NCBI GenBank assembly: GCA_024709105.1
Contig: JANJXJ010000096.1
Location: forward strand, 1-64,000
Length of the DNA stretch: 64,000 bases
From: Lentimicrobium sp.
Lineage (GTDB): Bacteria; Bacteroidota; Bacteroidia; Bacteroidales; Lentimicrobiaceae
Direction of reading: 5' to 3'
Of this stretch, positions 8,369 to 17,204 are shown in pieces. The translations under genes and the position numbers were made by a program. Each line of letters starts with the position of its first letter. The stretch's first letter is position 1. The notes below the pieces were generated by a model. The model saw only the letters and a program-made list of their open reading frames with translations, ran no database searches and had not been told where the DNA came from.

Positions 8369-11300
8369 TTAACCCAGATGCTTTTTCAGCAGAATGAGAA
8401 GCTGTTCTTTGCGCAATGGTTTGGCAATATAATCTGAGCAACCGGCATTCAAAGCTTTTTCACGATCGCCTATGAGTGCGAGTGCAGATTGAGCAATTAT
8501 AGGCAGGCCTGGTTTGATCTTGCGGATTATTTCAGAGGCCTCAAAGCCATCCATAACAGCCATCTTTAAATCCATAAGAATGACATCAACAGCTTGATTT
8601 GCTTTACAATAGTCTACAGCCTGCTGCCCATTGATCAGATGAACAAGATTCGGGCCGTAACCAGAAAGCATTCCTTTAATCAGTCTGAAGTTATACTCTT
8701 CATCTTCAGCAACCACAATAGTTTTCCCATTCAGGAACTCGCCATTAATTTCTTCTCTTTTATTATCGTTACCTGAAAACCTTCTTAATGATTGTTTAAA
8801 AGGTAATTCAATATAAAAAGTGCTGCCTATACCCGGTTCGCTTTCCAGCCAGATACGGCCTCCCATAAGTTCAATGTATGATTTAGAAATAGATAGCCCC
8901 AGCCCCGTGCCCCCGGTGTTCATGCTCAGGGCATGATTCACCTGCCGGAAACGGTCAAAAATAACATCGTGCATTTCAGGTGCAATTCCAAGACCAGTAT
9001 CCTTTACAAACAGCTTAATGGCTTTATTATCAACGGAATAACCAACATGCACACTTCCAGAACTGGTAAACTTTATTCCGTTTGATATCAGGTTATTAAG
9101 AACCTGAGTTAGTTTCGTTTCGTCAGCTATAATTTCTGCAGAATCGTCAACCAGTCCAAAAGTATAATACAAATTAAGTCCCTTTTCAATGGCCTTACCA
9201 TGGTGCTGCAAAACAGCCAATTGTATGGCTTTGTTAAGATTCATGTTGCTTTCGCGCAGTTTTTCCTGGCCGGCTTCCAGTGTGGCAATGCTCACAATAT
9301 CGTTGATAATGGCCAGTAATTGATTACTGCAATCGTTTATAATTCCGAAATATTCTTCTACTTCCTTTGATGGCAGTCCGGGCTGTGTAATTAAAGCTGA
9401 AAAGCCAACAATGCCATTCATTGGTGTACGTATCTCATGACTGATATTATGTAAAAATGCAGTTTTCAATCGGTCACTTTCTTCAGCCTTTTCCTTGTTG
9501 GCAATAATCTCTGAAATCATATTGTACCGGTCGGTAATGTCAATTGCCAACACGAGTACTACTGTTTTTCCAAAGTAATTTCCTTTATAAAACCGAACTT
9601 CTTTAGGAAAAATCTCCCCATTGCTTCGTCTTCCCCAGAATTCAATCTGCTGAGGTTCTCCATGTAATGTTTTAGAGAGGATTGCAGATAAATTTATGTG
9701 ATCATTTTTACCCGGAGTAGACAAAAATGCAGGTGTGTTACCTAAAAATGTTTCCTTAGGATACCCGTACATATTTACTGCACCCTGGTTAACATCCAGG
9801 AAAATACCATTTTCATCCTGAATATAAACAGCACCTGTAATTGAGTCAAATAATCCACGATAGCTTTCCTCGCTTTTAATCAGCTCACTTTTTACAAATC
9901 GCTGATGTAAGGCAACTGCCGCGACTTTAATAAATGCCTCAATAACTCCTTTATTTTTTAGTAGTCTGTTTTTGGGAAGTATAATAGTTACATCACCCAG
10001 GAGTATATCTTTACCTGCAAAACCCATCTCATAAATTTTACCAATTTGCAATAGGTTTTCAAGTGCAAAACATATGGGTCTGCTTAACGCACCATTAAGC
10101 ATTTCATACAAATCTTTCCGGGTAGTGAGAGATTGAATGAGAACATCCTTTTTTCGGATCGGATCAATATAGGATTTCATTCCGATCGGATTCTGATTAA
10201 TCAGACTCAGTGCCTTTTCGGTGAACTTGCCTAAGCCGGTAAGAGCGCGTAAAGTTGCCTCTTGAGTGGTTTCATCAAAGGAGGTTGCCATTACAATACA
10301 ATCACCGGCTAATGTATGAACCTTATCTACAATGTATTTAAAGATGTCATCATTATCAGACATTTGCAAGAAATCCAGGGCACTTTCATTCAGGAAGTTT
10401 GTTTCTTTTTCGGCATCAACACGGCGGGTGATGTCGCGCCCGAAAACAACAAGTCCTTTCCTGCTGCCGTCTTCATTATATAATGGAACCTTAATTACAT
10501 CAAAAACATGCTGAAACCCATGAATGTCGGGAGTAACTTCCTCAGTGCGGGATAAGGTTCCTGCCTGCCAGGCAACTTCATCAGACTTATTACAATTATT
10601 AAAGGCTTCTTTGTAGATATCATGAGTAAATTCGGCCAGTTCTGAATCAGATTTGAACCTGTAATCAACATCCTGAAGGTTATAAAGCCTTAATATACTT
10701 TCGTTTGCCTGCAACCATTTGCCATTTTCATCTTTAAAGCATATAGCATCGGGAGTTGAATTGATAAGTACCCGCAAACGTTCTTCGGTTTCAAGATGTC
10801 TTTTGACTTCTGACAAACGAAGTTCCTCGAGCCCCAGCGCAGCTGCAAAAATGTCCATTACATGGTAAAACGCATCATCGGGGATAAAGTCATTCTGAAA
10901 AACCAAACAAAGTGATCCTACGGCTTTGCCTTCGCAAAAAACAGCACGGCCAACATAAGTCTGTAAATTATATAGCTTTACATTTGGGTCTGTTTCATTG
11001 TAAATGGTTTCTGGCAACCTGCTGACATATAACGCATTTTCTGATCCATTTTTAATAACATCATAACAAAGGTGACCTTCGGGAGAGTCAACTTCTTTGT
11101 ACCCCGGAGGAGTAGCCCACTGCCCGACAGAACATAACATTCCCTCTTCAAGCCGATTGTAGAGAGCACAAGTTGCTCCGTAAAACTGACCGAACAGGCT
11201 GGTTATAATATTTATATTCTGCCTGTAGTCTGAAGACAGGTTTTGCAAAGCACGGTAAAGAATCCCGGTATATTTTTCGAAACTAACAAAACTAACATCG

Positions 11301-11467
11301 GGCAGAGGGTTAACTTCAGCTGATTTTTGATTTTCAACTGATTCAAGTTCTGACCAAAGGTCCTTGATTAATGCCAGCAACTCCTGAGATTCCGGCGTTT
11401 TTTCATTTCCGGTTCCTTTTGCCAGCACTTCGCTCACCCTGAACTTTAAACTGTTCCTGTCTCCCAT
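8369..11467 (-). CDS. Cytoplasmic GAF/PAS hybrid histidine kinase with C-terminal receiver
   Basis: The 1032-residue protein has no signal peptide or membrane span, so it is a cytosolic sensor. Order read from sequence: GAF ~60-215 (with VSRLPETIY and VGRAVFCEGKAVGSLCL), PAS ~230-350 (STPDAICFKDENGKW), a second GAF-like region ~360-525, PAS ~530-650 (SITGAVYIQDENGIF), HisKA with NISHEIRTP (His677), HATPase (NLISNGIKF, DTGLGIAPE, GTGLGLSI) and a receiver (VAEDEEYNFRL, MDLKMAVMDG, ending IAKPLRK). It has no Hpt domain, unlike the neighbouring kinase. It probably belongs to the same unit as the sigma-54 regulator gene downstream (96 bp gap). The signal is unknown. Confidence 0.9.
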   Translation of the reverse strand: MGDRNSLKFRVSEVLAKGTGNEKTPESQELLALIKDLWSELESVENQKSAEVNPLPDVSFVSFEKYTGILYRALQNLSSDYRQNINIITSLFGQFYGATCALYNRLEEGMLCSVGQWATPPGYKEVDSPEGHLCYDVIKNGSENALYVSRLPETIYNETDPNVKLYNLQTYVGRAVFCEGKAVGSLCLVFQNDFIPDDAFYHVMDIFAAALGLEELRLSEVKRHLETEERLRVLINSTPDAICFKDENGKWLQANESILRLYNLQDVDYRFKSDSELAEFTHDIYKEAFNNCNKSDEVAWQAGTLSRTEEVTPDIHGFQHVFDVIKVPLYNEDGSRKGLVVFGRDITRRVDAEKETNFLNESALDFLQMSDNDDIFKYIVDKVHTLAGDCIVMATSFDETTQEATLRALTGLGKFTEKALSLINQNPIGMKSYIDPIRKKDVLIQSLTTRKDLYEMLNGALSRPICFALENLLQIGKIYEMGFAGKDILLGDVTIILPKNRLLKNKGVIEAFIKVAAVALHQRFVKSELIKSEESYRGLFDSITGAVYIQDENGIFLDVNQGAVNMYGYPKETFLGNTPAFLSTPGKNDHINLSAILSKTLHGEPQQIEFWGRRSNGEIFPKEVRFYKGNYFGKTVVLVLAIDITDRYNMISEIIANKEKAEESDRLKTAFLHNISHEIRTPMNGIVGFSALITQPGLPSKEVEEYFGIINDCSNQLLAIINDIVSIATLEAGQEKLRESNMNLNKAIQLAVLQHHGKAIEKGLNLYYTFGLVDDSAEIIADETKLTQVLNNLISNGIKFTSSGSVHVGYSVDNKAIKLFVKDTGLGIAPEMHDVIFDRFRQVNHALSMNTGGTGLGLSISKSYIELMGGRIWLESEPGIGSTFYIELPFKQSLRRFSGNDNKREEINGEFLNGKTIVVAEDEEYNFRLIKGMLSGYGPNLVHLINGQQAVDYCKANQAVDVILMDLKMAVMDGFEASEIIRKIKPGLPIIAQSALALIGDREKALNAGCSDYIAKPLRKEQLLILLKKHLG

Positions 11468-11633
11468 GATATTAAAGAGATTAATCCATAAACAAGTAAA
11501 TCATCTTTGATCAATGACCAAAGAAGGCAATAATAAACACCTGATCAAGGCGCTGATTCCTTTAACTGATAAAAATGTTGATTAGCTTTCAAAACCGAAA
11601 TTTACAAAAAAACAACTGAAATACAAAAACAAT

Positions 11634-11641
11634 TATTTTTG
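11634..11641 (+). promoter_or_regulatory. -7 box of the flavoprotein gene
   Basis: TATTTTTG matches TAnnTTTG exactly and lies 17 bp before the TTG start codon at 11659. That leaves room for a short leader and supports the non-ATG start. No convincing -33 element is seen. Confidence 0.55.
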
Positions 11642-11658
11642 CCGAAAATGTTTAGAAC

Positions 11659-12876
11659 TTGAAATACCAAACCATAATTGCCGGTGCCGGTCCTGCTGGA
11701 TTATTTGCCGGAGCAATGCTGAAAAACGGCCCTGCACTGATTCTTGAAAAAAAGGAGTTGCCAGGCAGAAAGTTAATGATTTCGGGTACAGGGCAATGCA
11801 ATTTTACCCATGCAGGAAATCTAAATGAATTTAAAAATCATTTCGGCGAGGGTTATAATTTCTTAAAACATGCTTTTAAATCTTTCAGCAATCACGATTC
11901 CATTCGTTTTTTCCGGGAAAGAGGAGTCAGCAGCATTACAGAAGACAACGGCAAGGTTTTTCCGTCATCGCGAAAAGCTTCTGACATTCTTGAAGCACTT
12001 GTAAACTCAAGCGATGCCAAAATTATTCAGATTAAAACCGGACACAACATAAAGAGCATAACCAAAGAAAACGAAGTATTTAAGATTGTTACAGACAGTT
12101 CAATCTTCTTTGCAGAAAACCTTATAATTGCTACAGGCGGGAAATCGTATCCATCAACGGGCTCAACCGGCGATGGATATTTATTCGCTCAATCTTTGAG
12201 TCATACGGTCACAGATCCGAATCCGGCTCTTGCTCCTGTTATAATTGAAAACTACTCTTTTCAGGAATTGGCAGGCGTAAGCGTAAAAGATGCTGAGGTT
12301 ATACTTAAGGAGAGATATGGAATAACAAGAACCTATAAAGGAGACATTCTTTTTACACATCAAGGGTTGTCAGGCCCGGGTATTTTGAATTTTTCAAGGT
12401 ACCTCAGGGCAGGGCAGACCCTGCAGGTAAACTTTGCTGGTTTGAGTGAAAATGAACTTGAAAAACTCTTTACCAACAATGCCGGTATTCAGGGAAAACA
12501 AAGTATTTCCACTTTTGCACGTACATTAAATATTCCCAGAAGCCTGATCAATACAATCATTCAGCTCAGTATAGGGAGTGCAACCCGCCCCCTGGCTGAA
12601 ATATCCAGGCAGCAACGCAAACATTTTATAAATCTTTGTTGTGCATTTCCTTTTAAAATTGAGAAGGTGGGTGGGTTTAAGAATGCCATGGTTACTGCTG
12701 GTGGAATAAACCGTGATGAAATTAACCCTTTGACCATGGAATCTAAATTAGTTCCGGGATTATACTTCTGCGGCGAAGTAATTGATATTGATGGAGATAC
12801 TGGCGGATACAACATTCAGGCAGCATTTTCTACAGCACACCTTGCTGCAATGTCTATCAATAAAAAAGCCACCTGA
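11659..12876 (+). CDS. NAD(P)/FAD-dependent oxidoreductase of the HI0933/YhiN family
   Basis: The 405-residue protein starts with TTG. The nearby ATG at 11648 is out of frame and closes after four codons, so TTG is the best start. The FAD Rossmann motif IIAGAGPAGLFAGAM is followed by LPGRKLMISGTGQCNFTHAG, the signature of the HI0933-like flavoprotein family. Later come IIATGGKSYPSTGSTGDGY and the C-terminal FAD contact GLYFCGEVIDIDGDTGGYN. The physiological reaction of this family is not established. The terminator hairpin overlaps the stop codon. Confidence 0.9.
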   Translation: MKYQTIIAGAGPAGLFAGAMLKNGPALILEKKELPGRKLMISGTGQCNFTHAGNLNEFKNHFGEGYNFLKHAFKSFSNHDSIRFFRERGVSSITEDNGKVFPSSRKASDILEALVNSSDAKIIQIKTGHNIKSITKENEVFKIVTDSSIFFAENLIIATGGKSYPSTGSTGDGYLFAQSLSHTVTDPNPALAPVIIENYSFQELAGVSVKDAEVILKERYGITRTYKGDILFTHQGLSGPGILNFSRYLRAGQTLQVNFAGLSENELEKLFTNNAGIQGKQSISTFARTLNIPRSLINTIIQLSIGSATRPLAEISRQQRKHFINLCCAFPFKIEKVGGFKNAMVTAGGINRDEINPLTMESKLVPGLYFCGEVIDIDGDTGGYNIQAAFSTAHLAAMSINKKAT

Positions 12877-12888
12877 GTCAGATGGCTT
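12866..12888. terminator. Hairpin at convergent gene ends
   Basis: AAGCCA (12866-12871) pairs with TGGCTT (12883-12888), with CTGA/TCAG extending the stem. The stop codon at 12874 lies inside it. It separates the flavoprotein gene from the convergent DHOD-like gene. Confidence 0.6.
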
Positions 12889-12918
12889 AAAACTTTTGGG
12901 AGCAGCTGAATTCTTCTT

Positions 12919-13905
12919 CTATTCTATACCTGCAAAGTGTTTCATAAACTGAACACGCTCATAGGCTCCCGGATTTTCGGCTTTTTTAAAACTCATTTTG
13001 CCAATGAATTCTTCGGTTTTTTCATAACCATGCTGATCCATCCATGCATTGAGGCCGGCATTCATTTCGTCAATCCGGTCGAAGCCGTTTTTATATAAGG
13101 TTGAAGCAATCTGCACTGCTTTAGCGCCAGCAAGCAATTGTTTGATGAGGCCTTCACTATCGTGAACACCTGTAGAGGCACAAACATCGCAATACACTCT
13201 GTCGCTGAGCATGGCTACCCATCTCAGCGAGGTAGAGATTTCCTCAGGAGTACTGAAAACGTTGGTTGCCACAACTTTAAGTGTATTAATATTGATATCG
13301 GGCGAATAAAACCGGTTAAAAAGCACCAAACCTTTAGCTCCAGCCCACGAAAGTTTAAGCGCCATTTTAGCCAACCCTGAAAAATAGTAGCTTATTTTAA
13401 GCGCTATGGGAATATTCACAAGCTTTTTTACTTCGTCAAGTATGTCGAAATATACCTTTTCATTATGCTCTGCCCCGAATGAAGGGTCGCTTGGCATAAT
13501 GAACACATTGAGCTCAAGAGCGTCGGCTCCGGCTTCTTCAATTTTTTTTGCAAATGAAACCCATTCTTCAGAAGAAATACAATTAATGCTGGCAATGATG
13601 GGAATAGAAACTTCTTTTTTGGCTTTCCTGATAAGTTCCAGGTATTCATCAACCCTGTGATTTCTACTATAGTTGGCAATGTAATCCTGAGCTTCGGGAT
13701 ACATATTTGCAGTAAGATCGTGCGCACTGGTATGAGCAATTTCGTGCCGGATTTGCTCTTCAAACAGCGATTTCAGCACCACTGCCCCTGCTCCGCGTGA
13801 AGCAAATTCCCTGATGTTGTCCAGAGAACTGGTTAGCCCTGAACTTCCGATGATCACCGGGCTGCTCAACTTCAAGCCCATGTAGGTGGTTGCTATGTTT
13901 GCCAT
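12919..13905 (-). CDS. Dihydroorotate dehydrogenase-like protein
   Basis: The 328-residue FMN TIM barrel opens with MANIATTYMGLKLSSPVIIGSSG, continues with AGAVVLKSLFEEQI and ASINCISSEEW, and has LKISYY and a C-terminal phosphate-binding region near LLAGAKAVQIASTLYKNG. This matches the class-1-like DHOD branch common in Bacteroidota that is annotated 'dihydroorotate dehydrogenase-like'. It may not be the true pyrimidine-pathway enzyme: the region between strands 4 and 5 reads NCISSEEW, and no electron-transfer partner is nearby. Monocistronic. Confidence 0.85.
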   Translation of the reverse strand: MANIATTYMGLKLSSPVIIGSSGLTSSLDNIREFASRGAGAVVLKSLFEEQIRHEIAHTSAHDLTANMYPEAQDYIANYSRNHRVDEYLELIRKAKKEVSIPIIASINCISSEEWVSFAKKIEEAGADALELNVFIMPSDPSFGAEHNEKVYFDILDEVKKLVNIPIALKISYYFSGLAKMALKLSWAGAKGLVLFNRFYSPDININTLKVVATNVFSTPEEISTSLRWVAMLSDRVYCDVCASTGVHDSEGLIKQLLAGAKAVQIASTLYKNGFDRIDEMNAGLNAWMDQHGYEKTEEFIGKMSFKKAENPGAYERVQFMKHFAGIE

Positions 13906-13956
13906 AATCTGTTGTGTTGTAAATTATCTTCAGACTGAGTACTTACTTTTCGCAAA

Positions 13957-13964
13957 CAAATTTA
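13957..13964 (-). promoter_or_regulatory. -7 box of the DHOD-like gene
   Basis: On the minus strand the sequence reads TAAATTTG (TAnnTTTG), 51 bp before the ATG at 13905. The -33 element is not clear. Confidence 0.4.
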
Positions 13965-14184
13965 GTGATTGAATTGAAAAGTCCTAATCTGTTATGTGGT
14001 TTTGATGGGCTTATTCCGAAAAAAAATCATTGTTTGTAACGCGGACAAGCACAAAAGCAAAGACCCTGAGTTCAAGGAGCGCCCCAAGAACCTGACAACC
14101 AAATTACTAAATATTTAAAGAAATTCTTTAAAACAATATTGATTTAAAGAAACTTCCTGAAATTAATCAGTATAAAACCTGAGA

Positions 14185-15801
14185 TTACATGGATAATGAG
14201 AGTTTTCTGAAGTTGTTGGCATTCTCAATCACCTCAACCGCTTTCATCAGTTCATGATCTACCGGGCTGATAACTTCAAAATATGCACTCACTCCAAAAA
14301 GATTGCGGGCAATAAGTCCGGCTACAATGTGCCTGATTTCGTTGTCGGAGCGCTTAATGTCTTCCTCTTTTTCTTCAACCCCTTTTTTGGCTGCATATTC
14401 AATAAAGTTGCGCATGAAAGCATCGTCAACCACAAATTCGCTTTTAAATGCGGCAACCGAAGGGTATTTCGAAACAAGTTCCTTGCGGTTTTTATCCAGA
14501 TAATCCATGGTAAAATCATTAAACACACTTTTGCGCCACAAGTCATTGTAATAACCTGAGGATGAAGTAGTATCAATGGGGATAAAAATATCGGGCATGA
14601 TTCCGCCTCCACCATAAACTACCCGTTTGGCAGTAGTAAAATATTTAATGGAATCAGGAAAACGAATGCTGTCTGCAGTAACAAATTCACCATGTTTGAA
14701 ACGATTGGTAAGGTCAGCGTAATAATCTTCAACTCCGTCAGCATAAGGTTTCTGAATACTACGGCCAGAAGGAGTATAATACCTCGCAGTGGTAAGCCTT
14801 ACCACTGAACTATCGGGCAGAGTAAAAGGCCTCTGTACCAATCCTTTACCAAATGAGCGCCGGCCGAGCACCAGCCCGCGATCCCAGTCCTGAACTGCTC
14901 CTGATACAATTTCACTGGCAGAAGCACTGCCTTCGTTAATCATTACTATAAGTTTGCCATTTTCGAAGTTCCCCCGGCCTGTTGCTTTGAAATCCATTCG
15001 CGGACTTCTTATCCCTTCGGTGTAAACAATCAGTTTGCCGGCAGTAAGAAACTCGTCGGCAAGATCCACTGCAATGTCAAGAAAACCACCCGAATTGCTT
15101 CTTAAATCCAGGATAAGGTTTTTCATACCCAGGGCTTGAAGCTGAGCGATGGATTGACGTACTTCAGTTAAAGAGGTACGTGCAAACCGGGTAAGTTTTA
15201 CATAACCGATAGAGTCGTGAAGCATAAAAGTAGCATCCACACTGTTGATGGGAATTCTATCTCTAACAATATTATACTCAATCAGATTTTTAACCCCTTT
15301 GCGAAAAATTTCGACTTTTACCTGAGTTCCACGCACCCCGCGAAGGCGCTCCATCACAAAAGTGTTGGTAATCTTGCTGCCGTGTGCAACTTCTCCGTTT
15401 ATGGTGATTACTTTGTCACCGGCTCTGATGCCAAGTTTATCAGAAGGGCCACCGGGAACAGCTGCAACAACCAGTATGGTATCTTTATAAAGCTGAAACT
15501 GTATACCAACTCCATCAAAATTCCCTTGCAACGGCTCATTGGCTTTGGCAATTTCCTCCTTGGTAAGATAAACCGAATGAGGGTCAAGCTCTTTAAGCAT
15601 GGCTACTATAGCCTTTTCTGTTAACTCAGATTGATTGGTTGAATCAACATAATAGTAGTTAATTATCTGGAGCAGTGAAGAAAACTTCTGACTTGTAGAA
15701 CGAGTATCTGACCGATACTGACCAAAAGTAAAGAATGGAAGAATTAAAAAAAGTACGGCCAATAGCCTTGTCAACCTTTTGGAAAAACCTGTTGCTGTCA
15801 T
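14185..15801 (-). CDS. S41-family C-terminal processing protease with PDZ domain
   Basis: The 538-residue exported protein has an N-terminal signal/anchor (~10-28). A PDZ domain at ~95-170 contains GVGIQFQ and DKLGIRAGDKVITINGE. The tail-specific protease core carries the nucleophile region NEGSASASEIVSGA (~289-302) and the catalytic Lys in RRSFGKGLVQ (Lys319). This is the Ser-Lys dyad arrangement of CtpA/Prc. The ~150-residue C-terminal region beyond the core is typical of Bacteroidota homologues. Likely role: periplasmic processing or degradation of envelope proteins. Monocistronic. Confidence 0.92.
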   Translation of the reverse strand: MTATGFSKRLTRLLAVLFLILPFFTFGQYRSDTRSTSQKFSSLLQIINYYYVDSTNQSELTEKAIVAMLKELDPHSVYLTKEEIAKANEPLQGNFDGVGIQFQLYKDTILVVAAVPGGPSDKLGIRAGDKVITINGEVAHGSKITNTFVMERLRGVRGTQVKVEIFRKGVKNLIEYNIVRDRIPINSVDATFMLHDSIGYVKLTRFARTSLTEVRQSIAQLQALGMKNLILDLRSNSGGFLDIAVDLADEFLTAGKLIVYTEGIRSPRMDFKATGRGNFENGKLIVMINEGSASASEIVSGAVQDWDRGLVLGRRSFGKGLVQRPFTLPDSSVVRLTTARYYTPSGRSIQKPYADGVEDYYADLTNRFKHGEFVTADSIRFPDSIKYFTTAKRVVYGGGGIMPDIFIPIDTTSSSGYYNDLWRKSVFNDFTMDYLDKNRKELVSKYPSVAAFKSEFVVDDAFMRNFIEYAAKKGVEEKEEDIKRSDNEIRHIVAGLIARNLFGVSAYFEVISPVDHELMKAVEVIENANNFRKLSLSM

Positions 15802-15844
15802 GTATCTTGTGAGCAGTTTAATGATTAGTAAATGAAGTAAACTA

Positions 15845-15852
15845 CAAAAGTA
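15845..15852 (-). promoter_or_regulatory. -7 box of the S41 protease gene
   Basis: The minus strand reads TACTTTTG (TAnnTTTG), 43 bp before the start at 15801. No clear -33 match was seen at the expected distance. Confidence 0.4.
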
Positions 15853-16078
15853 GCTACATTTTGCAGTTTTTGTTTAAACAACCGAAACAAATTTAGGTTT
15901 TAACAGTTTTTAACCAATGATCTGATTATTCTGAAAAAAAGTATCACCGTTTTTCTGAGTTACAGGATAATCTCAAAACCTGAAACTGGTAAAAGAAGGA
16001 TAAACCGGCAATTTACGTTCAATTTTTCAGGATTTTTGACATGCATAATCAGTTTTTGCTACAATCAAATATTAAAGC

Positions 16079-16807
16079 ATGAATAATTTCTCAGCAAGAA
16101 AAAAAAGCATGGGTTCTGTAAGTCTCATGCTTCTGGTTCTGATTGTTTTTTTTGCAGCCTGCAAACATGAGCCTGAAGCCCTACCACAACCAGAAGAGCC
16201 TGGAGATACCACTGCACAAGGAATCCCGTGTAATCCCGACACCGCATACTTTGAAAATCAGGTTTTACCCATACTTACTTCAAGTTGCGCATTTTCGGGG
16301 TGTCACGATGCTGCTTCAGCAAACGATGGAGTAATACTTGAAAATTATCAGTCAATCATGCAAACTGCAGGTATCAGACCAGGTAATCCTGGTGGCAGCG
16401 ACCTGTATGAAGCCATTACTGATGATGATCCTGAAGACCGTATGCCTCCCCTTCCCATGCAGTCTTTATCGCCTCAGCAAATTGAAATCATAAGAAAATG
16501 GATAGCACAAGGCGCCAAAAACAATCGTTGCGACAGCGACTGCGACACCTCACAATTTACTTTTGCGGCTACCATTCAGCCCATTATCAATAACAACTGC
16601 AAAGGTTGCCACAGTGGTGCTGCACCCGCAGGCAATGTGCTGCTCGATAATTATGATAACATCAGAAATGTTGCTGTTTCCGGTAAATTATATGGTTCAG
16701 TTGCTCATTTACCTGATTATGCACCTATGCCACAGGGAGGTAAACTGTCGGATTGCAACATTACTCAAATTAAAAAATGGATTGAAAATGGTTCTCAAAA
16801 CAACTAA
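16079..16807 (+). CDS. Lipoprotein with two c-type cytochrome domains
   Basis: The 242-residue protein has a type II signal (FFAACKHEPE) followed by a Pro/Glu-rich linker. Two cytochrome-like domains follow. The first binds heme through C-AFSG-C-H (CX4CH, in LTSSCAFSGCHDA) and the second through CKGCH (in NNNCKGCHSG). Each is followed by a Met-containing segment (RMPPLPMQSLSP, APMPQGGKLS) that could supply the distal ligand. This fits the planctomycete-type cytochrome c domain. It is the first of three tightly packed genes (4 bp and 12 bp gaps) with a second cytochrome and an outer-membrane DUF5777 protein, so a joint role in envelope electron transfer is likely. Confidence 0.8.
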   Translation: MNNFSARKKSMGSVSLMLLVLIVFFAACKHEPEALPQPEEPGDTTAQGIPCNPDTAYFENQVLPILTSSCAFSGCHDAASANDGVILENYQSIMQTAGIRPGNPGGSDLYEAITDDDPEDRMPPLPMQSLSPQQIEIIRKWIAQGAKNNRCDSDCDTSQFTFAATIQPIINNNCKGCHSGAAPAGNVLLDNYDNIRNVAVSGKLYGSVAHLPDYAPMPQGGKLSDCNITQIKKWIENGSQNN

Positions 16808-16811
16808 TACC

Positions 16812-17192
16812 ATGAAAAAGAACCTGTTAAGAACAGTATTTTTTGCTTTGGCTGCAATTTCGCTGCACTCCTGTTACTATGACAATGAGGAATATTTGTA
16901 TCCTGAACAACCAGGAGGCAACTGCGATACTGTAAATGTCAGCTATGCTTCGGTTGTAGCTCCGGTCATGGCAGCGAACTGCAATGCCTGTCATGGTGCT
17001 GCGGCCCCTTCAGGTAACGTAATTACCAGTACTTATGAAGGAATAAAGGCCTCGGTAAACAGCGGACAGTTCTGGAAAGCCATCAATCATGAAAGCGGGG
17101 CATCGCCTATGCCAAAGAATGGTAACAAGCTGCCTGCCTGCGAATTAAAAAAAATAAAAGCCTGGATTGATGCCGGAGCTCCACAAAATTAA
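16812..17192 (+). CDS. Small single-heme c-type cytochrome lipoprotein
   Basis: The protein has 126 residues from the ATG at 16812, four bases after the previous stop. The in-frame region upstream overlaps the previous gene and is not used. Signal and lipobox are ISLHSCYYD. One heme motif, CNACH, sits in MAANCNACHGAAAPSGN, followed by SPMPKNGNKLPAC with a probable distal Met. It closely parallels the second domain of the preceding protein (NCKGCHSGAAPAGN), so the two genes share a duplicated domain. Co-transcribed with both neighbours. Confidence 0.8.
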   Translation: MKKNLLRTVFFALAAISLHSCYYDNEEYLYPEQPGGNCDTVNVSYASVVAPVMAANCNACHGAAAPSGNVITSTYEGIKASVNSGQFWKAINHESGASPMPKNGNKLPACELKKIKAWIDAGAPQN

Positions 17193-17204
17193 TACAAGAA
17201 ATTT

